A program made the position numbers and the translations under genes. The notes beneath the pieces are model-generated. The model did not search any database and was not told the DNA's origin. It was given only the letters and a program-made list of their open reading frames with translations. A DNA stretch of 38,358 bases from an uncultured Clostridia bacterium (GTDB taxonomy: Bacteria > Bacillota > Clostridia > Oscillospirales > Acutalibacteraceae): the NCBI GenBank assembly GCA_947628665.1, contig CANRAU010000004.1, forward strand, positions 1 to 38,358. The letters run 5' to 3'. Shown here in pieces: positions 25,223-31,536 of the stretch. Positions within the stretch are counted from its first letter, which is position 1. Each line of letters opens with the position of its first letter.

Positions 25223-25354
25223 TTTAATCGCCCATGCGATACACATTTCGCACAAAAATCCATGAAAAATAAGCTTTTGTACCCGGTATCGTTCCTTTCC
25301 TGTAATGTTTCACACTAAACTCCCTGAGTCAAAAATCAGTGCGATTTACCGTCA

Positions 25355-25460
25355 TCCAAAAACCGAAACCTTCACAGGTTCAAGTCCTGTTTGATCTCTT
25401 TTAAAAGCCCCGACAGCCGCCTGATGGCGGCTGTCAGAACTTGGTGCGGATAACAGGACT
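25355..25460 (+). repeat. 106-bp direct repeat, copy A (contains tRNA-Leu 3' fragment)
   Basis: This matches 25570-25675 at a period of 215 bp with about four mismatches. It carries a lone T-arm sequence on the plus strand (25375-25391), the GACAGCCGCC hairpin, and then the last 14-19 bases of the tRNA-Leu gene on the minus strand before identity stops. It is a partial duplication, not a second tRNA. Confidence 0.85.
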
Positions 25461-25569
25461 GACCGTCTGCTGCGGCTCACGCCTTGCATACTGGCCGCTT
25501 CGACGACTACGGCTTACGCCGCAGTAACCGTCTCGCGCTTTCGGCTAAAAATGTGCCATCGGCACATTT
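25461..25569. other. Spacer between the repeats with palindromes
   Basis: No gene is seen. It contains CTGCGGC (25470-25476) against GCCGCAG (25518-25524), and a perfect 10-bp stem AAAATGTGCC (25548-25557) with GGCACATTTT (25561-25570). It looks like a palindromic intergenic element. Confidence 0.5.
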
Positions 25570-25675
25570 TCCAAACGCCGAAACCTTCACAGGTTCAAGT
25601 CCTGTTTGGTCTCTTTTGAAAGCCCCGACAGCCGCCTGATGGCGGCTGTCAGAACTTGGTGCGGATAACAGGACT
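25570..25675 (+). repeat. 106-bp direct repeat, copy B (overlaps intact tRNA-Leu)
   Basis: The right-hand copy of the repeat at 25355-25460. Its end lies inside the intact tRNA-Leu gene. Its internal T-arm copy (25590-25606) is an exact inverted repeat of the tRNA T-arm at 25667-25683. Confidence 0.85.
25617..25650 (-). terminator. Terminator of tRNA-Leu
   Basis: GACAGCCGCC (25627-25636) pairs with GGCGGCTGTC (25641-25650); on the minus strand GGGGCTTTCAAAAG follows. The same hairpin is duplicated in copy A at 25412-25435. Confidence 0.7.
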
Positions 25676-25739
25676 TGAACCTGCACGCTTGCGCATTAGA
25701 TCCTAAATCTAACGTGTCTGCCAATTCCACCATATCCGC
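25657..25739 (-). tRNA. tRNA-Leu (anticodon TAG)
   Basis: On the minus strand the acceptor GCGGATA pairs with TATCCGC, with discriminator A and encoded CCA at 25657-25659. The anticodon stem TTAGA/TCTAA closes the loop TTTAGGA, giving TAG. A long variable arm and GGTTCAAGTCC T-arm mark it as class II Leu. Its 3' end is duplicated 215 bp away. Confidence 0.95.
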
Positions 25740-25771
25740 AAATTTTTAATTTGGTTCTGCTTCGTGAGGTT

Positions 25772-25800
25772 ATTATAACAAACCCCCGTTTTTATTGCAA
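25772..25800 (-). promoter_or_regulatory. Promoter of tRNA-Leu
   Basis: On the minus strand: TTGCAA (25795-25800), a 17-bp spacer, and TATAAT (25772-25777), about 33 bases before the tRNA. The stretch 25801-25887 between this promoter and the csoR promoter shows nothing else. Confidence 0.8.
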
Positions 25801-25887
25801 CAAAAAATGCAAAATAATAAAAATAACCGTTTGAGTCGTGGCGTTGCCGGTCGCTTGCAGACATATGAAATTTATCTGCAAAACAGC

Positions 25888-25916
25888 TTGACATATACCC
25901 TATAGGGGTATATAAT
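25888..25916 (+). promoter_or_regulatory. Promoter of csoR-copA
   Basis: A perfect consensus promoter: TTGACA (25888-25893), a 17-bp spacer, TATAAT (25911-25916). The spacer is filled by a CsoR-type palindrome, so this strong promoter should be silent unless copper releases the repressor. Confidence 0.88.
25896..25910. promoter_or_regulatory. CsoR operator 1 (promoter spacer)
   Basis: The pseudo-palindrome TACCCTATAGGGGTA has the GC-block/AT-centre layout of Firmicute CsoR sites. Confidence 0.75.
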
Positions 25917-25920
25917 CAAA

Positions 25921-25937
25921 ATACCCCCTTGGGGTAT
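25921..25937. promoter_or_regulatory. CsoR operator 2 (start site)
   Basis: ATACCCCCTTGGGGTAT covers the expected transcription start. It shares ATACCC and GGGGTAT half-sites with operator 1, 26 bp away centre to centre. Confidence 0.7.
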
Positions 25938-26039
25938 GTAAAATTGGCTGACGCAAAGCTCCATGCCCGGCATCTTTCACGACATGGGTGCGCGGCTGGC
26001 CTTTCGGTATCAAAATTTTCTATTGTGAGGTGCATGATT
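25938..26039 (+). other. csoR 5' leader, possibly structured
   Basis: An untranslated leader of about 100 bases. CCATG (25961-25965) can pair with CATGG (25983-25987), and an open frame runs through it, but the only good ribosome site (GAGG) points to the ATG at 26040. No known riboswitch fits. Confidence 0.35.
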
Positions 26040-26342
26040 ATGGAAGGAAATTGCTCCTGCTGTCATAAAACGAAAATGCGTTCCGAAGCGGAATACAAAA
26101 GTCTCATTCACCGTCTAAACCGCATCGAGGGGCAGATACGCGGGATCAAGGGCATGGTCGAAAACAACGCGTACTGCACCGATATTCTTACGCAGGTCGC
26201 CGCCGCCAACGCCGCGCTCAACGCTTTTACAAAAGAATTGCTTGCCAATCACATCAAGACCTGCGTTGCAGAGGATATTTTGGCGGGCAAAACCGAAACC
26301 GTGGACGATTTGGTCACGACTTTGCAAAAGCTGATGAAATAA
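26040..26342 (+). CDS. csoR: Copper-sensing repressor CsoR
   Basis: The protein has 100 residues, the usual length. The copper ligands Cys46, His71 and Cys75 keep the spacing (25 and 4) of the M. tuberculosis CsoR ligands Cys36, His61 and Cys65. The N-terminus carries an extra CSCCH cluster (residues 5-9) that could add a metal site. The ATG at 26040 has GAGG nine bases upstream. CsoR binds DNA as an all-helical tetramer when metal-free and releases it on Cu(I). It is first in the operon with copA, with two operators at the promoter. Confidence 0.95.
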   Translation: MEGNCSCCHKTKMRSEAEYKSLIHRLNRIEGQIRGIKGMVENNAYCTDILTQVAAANAALNAFTKELLANHIKTCVAEDILAGKTETVDDLVTTLQKLMK

Positions 26343-26365
26343 CCGGGTTTCGGCGAAAACTGTAA

Positions 26366-26408
26366 GAAAGGAACGATACCGAAAATTCGTATCGTATGGC
26401 AATTGTTA
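26366..26408 (+). promoter_or_regulatory. Hairpin between ribosome site and copA start
   Basis: AAAGGA (26367-26372) lies 23 bases before the ATG at 26396, too far for normal use. Between them a 9-bp stem with one bulged C (26373-26382 with 26387-26395) fills the gap exactly. Folded, it would bring the site close to the ATG at 26396 or about 12 bases from the in-frame ATG at 26408. Confidence 0.45.
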
Positions 26409-28903
26409 TGGAACAATATTCCGTTACGGGTATGAGTTGCGCCGCTTGCAGCGCGCGTGTGGAAAAAGCCGTTTCACAGGTGGAGGGCGTGACGTCCTGC
26501 TCGGTTAATCTGCTGACCAATTCCATGGGCGTGGAAGGTACGGCCTCCCCTGCCGACATCATCGCCGCAGTGGAAGCGGCGGGCTACGGTGCGGCACAAA
26601 AAGGCGGCGCAAAAAATCCCGAATCCGCAGAAAATGCCGAGGACGCCTTAGCGGATAAGGAGACCCCGAAGCTCAAACGGCGTTTGATCGCCTCCGTCGG
26701 CTTTTTGGCCGTCCTCATGTATATTTCGATGGGACATGTGATGTGGGGCTTCCCCCTGCCCGCCGTTTTGGCGCAAAATCCTATGGCAATCGGCCTTTTG
26801 GAGCTGGTCTTAACATCGATCATCATGGTGATCAATCAGCGATTTTTCATCAGCGGCTTCGGCGCACTCCTTCGGCGCGCGCCGAACATGGATACGCTCG
26901 TTTCCCTCGGCGCGGGCGCGTCGTTTGTATACAGCCTCTATATGCTGTTTGTGATGAGCGGCGCGCAAACACATGCCGCCCACTATTTACACGAATTTTA
27001 TTTTGAATCCGCCGCCATGATCCTGACGCTCATTACCGTAGGCAAAATGCTGGAAGCGCGTTCCAAGGGGAAAACGACCGACGCGCTCAAGGGCTTGATG
27101 CAATTATCGCCGAAAACCGCGCGGATCATCCGAAACGGAGCGGAGGTCGAAGTGCCGATTGCAGACGTGCGGCAGGATGATATTTTCACCGTGCGCCCCG
27201 GGGAGAGCATCCCTGTGGACGGTGTGGTTTTAGAGGGCGACAGCGCAGTCGATGAATCCTCGCTGACGGGCGAAAGCATCCCCGTGGACAAAACCGTCGG
27301 CGATTCGGTGTTTTCCGCCTCGATCAATCAATCGGGATTCATTCGCTGCAAGGCAACGCGCGTGGGCGAAGATACCACTCTTTCGCAAATCATTCGGATG
27401 GTCAGCGACGCCGCCGCGACCAAAGCCCCCATTGCCAAAATTGCAGATCGGGTTTCGGGCATATTTGTACCCGTCGTCATAGCCATTGCGGTGATCGCCA
27501 CGGCGGTGTGGCTGTTTGTGGGAGAGAGCGTCGGCTATGCGTTGGCGCGCGGCATTTCGGTTTTGGTCATCAGCTGCCCATGCGCGTTGGGGTTGGCAAC
27601 ACCTGTTGCAATTATGGTCGGCAGCGGTGTAGGGGCGAAAAACGGGATTCTCTTTAAAAACGCGACCGCTCTTGAAAACGCAGGCAAAGTGCAGATCGTT
27701 GCACTCGACAAAACGGGTACGATCACCAACGGCACGCCGAAGGTCACCGATCTGTACCCCGCAGAGGGTGTAGCCGAAGAGACCCTTTTGGAAGCGGCCT
27801 GCTCATTGGAAGCCAAAAGCGAGCATCCGCTCGCCAAGGCCATCGTCACACAGGGCGAAGAACGAAAAACAGCGCTTCGGGAAATTGCGGATTTCCACGC
27901 CCTGCCCGGGAATGGACTGCGCGGGAAGGACGGTGACGCCGAAGTTTTCGGCGGAAATCTGAAATTCGTTTCGGAACAGGTCGTCGTGCCTGACCGTATA
28001 AAGATTACGGCGGAACGGTTTGCCGAGGAAGGCAAAACGCCCCTGTTCTTTTGCAGAGAAAAACAACTGCTCGGCGTGATCGCCGTCGCGGACGTCATCA
28101 AAGAGGACAGCGCACAGGCCGTTCGCGAACTGCAAAACATGGGAATACGCGTGGTGATGCTGACGGGCGACAACGAAAAGACCGCAAACGCCATTGGGGG
28201 ACTCGCGCACGTTGACGAAGTCATTGCGGGCGTTCTGCCCGACGGCAAAGAGAGCGTGATCCGTCGATTGCAGCAAAGCGGCAAGGTCGCCATGGTCGGC
28301 GACGGCATCAACGACGCGCCCGCGCTCACACGGGCGGACATCGGTATAGCCATCGGCGCGGGAACAGATATTGCCATAGACGCGGCGGACGTCGTATTGA
28401 TGAAAAGCCGTCTGTGCGACGTGCCCGCCGCCATTCGCCTGAGCCGTGCGGCGCTCCGCAACATTCACGAAAATCTCTTTTGGGCGTTTTTCTACAACGT
28501 GATCGGCATCCCGCTTGCCGCCGGGGTTTGGATCCCTCTGTTCGGGTGGACGCTCAATCCGATGTTCGGCGCGGCGGCTATGAGCCTGTCGAGCTTTTGC
28601 GTAGTTTCCAACGCATTGCGCCTGAATTTCTTCAAGCTGCGCAACGCGGGAAAAGATAAAAAAATTCGGCCGATCAAGGCCAAACAGGAGGAAAGACCTA
28701 TGGAAAAAACGATTAAAATCGAAGGCATGATGTGCGGACATTGTGAAGCGACCGTCAAAAAGGCTTTGGAAGCGATCGACGGCGTTGTAAGTGCGGAACC
28801 CAGCCACACCGAAAACAAAGCCGTTCTGACGCTCGACAAGGATGTGTCGGACGCGCTTCTGCAAAAAACGGTAGAGGATCTCGGTTACAAGTTCATCGGC
28901 TAA
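26396..28903 (+). CDS. copA: Cu(I) P-type ATPase CopA with C-terminal CopZ-like domain
   Basis: The protein has 835 residues. An N-terminal HMA domain (GMSCAAC, 12-18) is followed by membrane helices, the TGES actuator motif, C394-P395-C396 in the transport site, phosphorylation site D438KTGT, the SEHPLAKAI motif, and GDGINDAP from 635. The pump would normally end near residue 745. Here a charged linker leads in frame to a second HMA domain from Met769 (GMMCGHC, 777-783), like the free chaperone CopZ. A strong ribosome site inside the linker suggests that CopZ is also made alone. It pumps Cu(I) out of the cytoplasm. Whether translation starts at 26396 or 26408 is open. Confidence 0.94.
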   Translation: MAIVMEQYSVTGMSCAACSARVEKAVSQVEGVTSCSVNLLTNSMGVEGTASPADIIAAVEAAGYGAAQKGGAKNPESAENAEDALADKETPKLKRRLIASVGFLAVLMYISMGHVMWGFPLPAVLAQNPMAIGLLELVLTSIIMVINQRFFISGFGALLRRAPNMDTLVSLGAGASFVYSLYMLFVMSGAQTHAAHYLHEFYFESAAMILTLITVGKMLEARSKGKTTDALKGLMQLSPKTARIIRNGAEVEVPIADVRQDDIFTVRPGESIPVDGVVLEGDSAVDESSLTGESIPVDKTVGDSVFSASINQSGFIRCKATRVGEDTTLSQIIRMVSDAAATKAPIAKIADRVSGIFVPVVIAIAVIATAVWLFVGESVGYALARGISVLVISCPCALGLATPVAIMVGSGVGAKNGILFKNATALENAGKVQIVALDKTGTITNGTPKVTDLYPAEGVAEETLLEAACSLEAKSEHPLAKAIVTQGEERKTALREIADFHALPGNGLRGKDGDAEVFGGNLKFVSEQVVVPDRIKITAERFAEEGKTPLFFCREKQLLGVIAVADVIKEDSAQAVRELQNMGIRVVMLTGDNEKTANAIGGLAHVDEVIAGVLPDGKESVIRRLQQSGKVAMVGDGINDAPALTRADIGIAIGAGTDIAIDAADVVLMKSRLCDVPAAIRLSRAALRNIHENLFWAFFYNVIGIPLAAGVWIPLFGWTLNPMFGAAAMSLSSFCVVSNALRLNFFKLRNAGKDKKIRPIKAKQEERPMEKTIKIEGMMCGHCEATVKKALEAIDGVVSAEPSHTENKAVLTLDKDVSDALLQKTVEDLGYKFIG
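28700..28903 (+). CDS. copZ: Internal start: CopZ-like copper chaperone (67 residues)
   Basis: Within and in frame with copA. AGGAGG (28686-28691) lies eight bases before this ATG, the best ribosome site in the locus. The product is a complete HMA domain with GMMCGHC near residue 9 and the length of a free CopZ. It would carry Cu(I) to the pump or to CsoR. The simplest history is a former copA-copZ pair whose copA stop codon was lost; this is inference. Confidence 0.6.
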   Translation: MEKTIKIEGMMCGHCEATVKKALEAIDGVVSAEPSHTENKAVLTLDKDVSDALLQKTVEDLGYKFIG

Positions 28904-28922
28904 ATCAAAAACCGCATAAAAG

Positions 28923-28959
28923 CATTCGCCCGCTGTTTTTTCGGCGGGCGAATGTTTTT
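28923..28959. terminator. Terminator between copA and the Zn/Cd ATPase gene
   Basis: An 11-bp stem, CATTCGCCCGC (28923-28933) with GCGGGCGAATG (28944-28954), is followed by TTTTT on the plus strand and CTTTTATG on the minus strand. It separates the convergent copper and zinc operons. Confidence 0.88.
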
Positions 28960-28987
28960 ATCTATGCTTATAACGGAGGAATATACC

Positions 28988-30838
28988 CTATTCTTTTGTG
29001 CCTTTGAGCGCGCGGACGGCGTTGAGTACGGCAAGCACCATGACGCCGACGTCTGCGAACACCGCAAGCCACATACCGGTAATCCCGAGCGCACTCAAAA
29101 TCAGCACGATTACCTTGACCGCCAACGCAAAGATGATATTTTGCCGAACAATAGACATGGTTTTTTTCGATATGCGCATAGCTTTGGCGATTTTGGAGGG
29201 CTGATCGTCCATCAGCACAATGTCCGCCGCCTCTATAGCCGCATCGCTTCCCAAAGCGCCCATGGCGATGCCGACGTCCGCGCGAGCCAGCACGGGTGCG
29301 TCGTTGATGCCGTCGCCCACAAAAGCGAGCATCCGTTTGGGCGGCTTTTCGGCGAGCAGTTTTTCGACCGCATGCACCTTATCATCGGGCATCAGCCCCG
29401 CGTGCACCTCGTCTATGCCGACCGCGTTCCCGACGGCGACGCCCACTTCTTCCCTGTCGCCCGTGAGCATCACGGTTTTGCGAATCCCGAGGGATTTAAG
29501 CGCAGAAATGGCTGTTTTTGCGTCCGTTTTGATTGTATCGGTAATGACCAAATGCCCCGCATACACGCCGTCTACGGCAACGTGTACCACCGTACCAACC
29601 GCCTGACAGGGGCTTACCTTTGCCGAAACGGTGTCCATGAGCTTTCGGTTGCCGACACAAACCGTTTTGCCGTCGATATTCGCGCGAATACCAAGCCCCG
29701 AAAGCTCCTGCACGTCGTGAACGCGCGCAGGATCGGGCGTTTTGCCGTATGCACGGAGAATGCAGGCGGCGATCGGGTGGCTCGAATAGCTCTCGGCAAG
29801 CGCGGCATATTCGGTAAGTACGGACGAAAAAGCAGGCTCGGGATGCACCTCCGACACCGTAAATGTGCCGACGGTCAATGTGCCTGTTTTGTCAAACACC
29901 ACCGTATCCACAGCCGAAAGCGCTTCCAGATAATTTGCGCCTTTCACGAGTATGCCCGATTTGGAAGCTGCGCCGATACCGCCGAAAAACGACAGCGGGA
30001 TCGAAATCACCAGCGCGCACGGACAGGAAACGACCAAAAAGGTCAGCGCGCGTTCGATCCACACGGAAAACGCCTGATGGAAAGCAAGCGGCGGCAGAAT
30101 CGCCAGCAACACCGCCCCAAACACGACACAGGGGGTATAATATTTTGCAAACCGCGTAATAAAGTTCTCGCTGCGGGCTTTTTTCGCGGCGGAATTTTCC
30201 ACCAAGTTAAGGATCTTGGAAACCGTGCTTTCCGAAAAGGTACTTTTGACTTCGGCTTCGATCACGCCGTTTAGATTGATCGATCCGCTGACGATGCTGT
30301 CGCCGACCGTACATGCCTGCGGCAGGGATTCGCCCGTAAGCGCGGCCGTATTGACGCTCGTCTCCCCTTTTGTGACGACCGCGTCCAACGGAACTTTCTC
30401 CCCGGGGCGGATGAGGAGCGTTTCGCCGATCTCCACTTCCTCGGGAGAGACCGTCACGGTCTCCCTGCCGCGCAGGACGTGCGCGCAGTCGGGGCGAATG
30501 TCCATTAGTGCGGAAATCGATTTGCGGCTTTTGCCGACGGCAATGCTCTGAAACAATTCGCCGATTTGATAAAACAGCATGACAGCTACGGCCTCGGGGT
30601 AGTCCGCGACAAAAAATGCGCCCACGGTCGCAACGGCCATTAAAAAGTTTTCATCAAAAACCTGCCCGTGCAAAATGTTGCGCACCGCCGAAAAGAGTAC
30701 GTCATACCCGATGACTGCATACGGTACTAAGAATGCAAGCAGCCGCCAAAGCCCCTTGAGCGGCAGCAGCCAAACGACCAAAAGCAGCACGCCTGACAGC
30801 AGAATACGAATCAGATTTTTCTTTTGCTTTCTCGTCAT
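28988..30838 (-). CDS. Zn/Cd/Pb P-type ATPase (ZntA/CadA type, P1B-2)
   Basis: The protein has 616 residues. It lacks the N-terminal HMA domain; instead an HMA protein is encoded immediately upstream. Visible motifs are TGES, Cys272-Pro-Cys274 in the transport site, D316KTGT, SHPIAA, and GDGINDAP. The last membrane region has an Asp-Gly pair (FADVGVMVLAVLNA), as in zinc and cadmium pumps and unlike CopA. It exports Zn2+, Cd2+ or Pb2+. It starts 12 bases after the HMA gene with GAGG upstream and is the last gene of the operon led by an SmtB-like repressor. Confidence 0.93.
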   Translation of the reverse strand: MTRKQKKNLIRILLSGVLLLVVWLLPLKGLWRLLAFLVPYAVIGYDVLFSAVRNILHGQVFDENFLMAVATVGAFFVADYPEAVAVMLFYQIGELFQSIAVGKSRKSISALMDIRPDCAHVLRGRETVTVSPEEVEIGETLLIRPGEKVPLDAVVTKGETSVNTAALTGESLPQACTVGDSIVSGSINLNGVIEAEVKSTFSESTVSKILNLVENSAAKKARSENFITRFAKYYTPCVVFGAVLLAILPPLAFHQAFSVWIERALTFLVVSCPCALVISIPLSFFGGIGAASKSGILVKGANYLEALSAVDTVVFDKTGTLTVGTFTVSEVHPEPAFSSVLTEYAALAESYSSHPIAACILRAYGKTPDPARVHDVQELSGLGIRANIDGKTVCVGNRKLMDTVSAKVSPCQAVGTVVHVAVDGVYAGHLVITDTIKTDAKTAISALKSLGIRKTVMLTGDREEVGVAVGNAVGIDEVHAGLMPDDKVHAVEKLLAEKPPKRMLAFVGDGINDAPVLARADVGIAMGALGSDAAIEAADIVLMDDQPSKIAKAMRISKKTMSIVRQNIIFALAVKVIVLILSALGITGMWLAVFADVGVMVLAVLNAVRALKGTKE

Positions 30839-30850
30839 ATTTCGTTTTCC

Positions 30851-31066
30851 TCAATAGGCAATGCGGCAATCGGGTTCGACCTTTTTGCACACTTTTTGGA
30901 TGCGCTTCATTAAGTCGTCCGAAATATCGTCGGCTTCCAGTATGAGCTTCTGGGTCATAAAGCTGACGGTCGCGGACGTCACACCGTCGAGCTTATTGAT
31001 CGCCGCTTCCATTTTTGCCGCGCAGTTGGCGCAGTCCAAATCCATTAAATTATACGTTTTCGTCAT
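30851..31066 (-). CDS. Free-standing HMA metal-binding protein
   Basis: The protein has 71 residues, one ferredoxin-like HMA domain. The motif DLDCANCAAKME, with Asp before the first Cys, is typical of the N-terminal domain of zinc and cadmium pumps, not of copper chaperones. It thus looks like the missing N-terminal domain of the next gene's ATPase made as a separate protein. The ATG at 31066 has GGAGG nine bases upstream and overlaps the repressor gene by 17 bases. Confidence 0.88.
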   Translation of the reverse strand: MTKTYNLMDLDCANCAAKMEAAINKLDGVTSATVSFMTQKLILEADDISDDLMKRIQKVCKKVEPDCRIAY

Positions 31067-31412
31067 GGTGCATACCCTCCGTAATGTGTTCATACCCCTG
31101 CCCGACAATGGAACGGACATGGTCGTCTGCTAAGAAATAAATGATGGTTTTCCCCTCCCGACGGTTGCCGATCAGGCGGGAATCCTTCAAAACCTTTAAT
31201 TGATGTGAGATCGCGGACTGCGTCATCCCCAAAAGATCCGTGATCTCGCGCACGCACAATTCTTCTTCAAACAAGGAAAACAGAATCTTCATGCGCGTGG
31301 TGTCGCCGAATATTTTAAACAGATCCGCAAGGTCAAACAACAGCTCGTCTTTCGGCATACCGTTTTTGGCAATATCCAGCGCTGAATGGTGGTCATGCGT
31401 ATGCGTGGACAT
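31050..31412 (-). CDS. ArsR/SmtB-family zinc-type repressor
   Basis: The protein has 120 residues. The winged helix spans about 52-95 (ITDLLGMTQSAISHQLKVLK). The C-terminal helix carries Asp96, His98, His109 and Glu112, the same spacing (2, 11, 3) as the zinc ligands Asp104, His106, His117 and Glu120 of SmtB. A Cys in ELCV (Cys53) could contribute to a CadC-like site. The N-terminus is His-rich (THTHDHH). The ATG at 31412 has AAGGAG eight bases upstream; an earlier ATG at 31430 has none. It should release its operators when zinc or cadmium binds. Confidence 0.93.
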   Translation of the reverse strand: MSTHTHDHHSALDIAKNGMPKDELLFDLADLFKIFGDTTRMKILFSLFEEELCVREITDLLGMTQSAISHQLKVLKDSRLIGNRREGKTIIYFLADDHVRSIVGQGYEHITEGMHHDENV

Positions 31413-31428
31413 ACATGATTCTCCTTTC

Positions 31429-31448
31429 ATATGAACCTCTATTCATAT
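31429..31448. promoter_or_regulatory. SmtB-type operator at the start site
   Basis: The inverted repeat ATATGAA-N6-TTCATAT resembles SmtB/CadC operator half-sites. It overlaps the last two bases of the -10 and extends over the transcription start. Confidence 0.7.
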
Positions 31449-31475
31449 ATTAGCATCATTCATATGAATTGTCAA
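31447..31475 (-). promoter_or_regulatory. Promoter of the zinc-efflux operon
   Basis: On the minus strand: TTGACA (31470-31475), a 17-bp spacer, and TAATAT (31447-31452). The spacer contains a palindrome. Confidence 0.82.
31458..31469. promoter_or_regulatory. Second palindrome in the promoter spacer
   Basis: The perfect 12-bp palindrome ATTCATATGAAT uses the same TTCAT/ATGAA half-sites as the operator at 31429-31448 but with no gap between them. Confidence 0.5.
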
Positions 31476-31482
31476 TACAAAA

Positions 31483-31519
31483 ATAAAAAATCCACGGCAA
31501 ATTTTTCCATGCCGTGGAT
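31483..31519 (-). terminator. Terminator of the GH2 gene
   Basis: A 10-bp stem, ATCCACGGCA (31490-31499) with TGCCGTGGAT (31510-31519), is followed on the minus strand by TTTTTTATTTT. Confidence 0.9.
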
Positions 31520-31536
31520 TTATGTTGGATTGGATT

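Noticed and set aside
25219-25264. Short leader peptide frame (14 codons) whose TGA overlaps the DinB-like ATG
   Set aside because: It has no ribosome site, and such overlaps arise by chance in short frames.
25412-25460. Second tRNA-Leu gene in repeat copy A
   Set aside because: Only the last 14-19 bases of the tRNA are present; the anticodon and D arms are missing.
25950-25959. GACGCAAAGC, a match to the conserved core of the c-di-GMP-I riboswitch
   Set aside because: The preceding GNRA-capped hairpin and the upstream half of the motif are missing, and the region begins at the CsoR operator and transcription start.
28952-30274. 440-codon open frame antisense to the Zn/Cd ATPase
   Set aside because: Shadow of a conserved P-type ATPase; no start signals.
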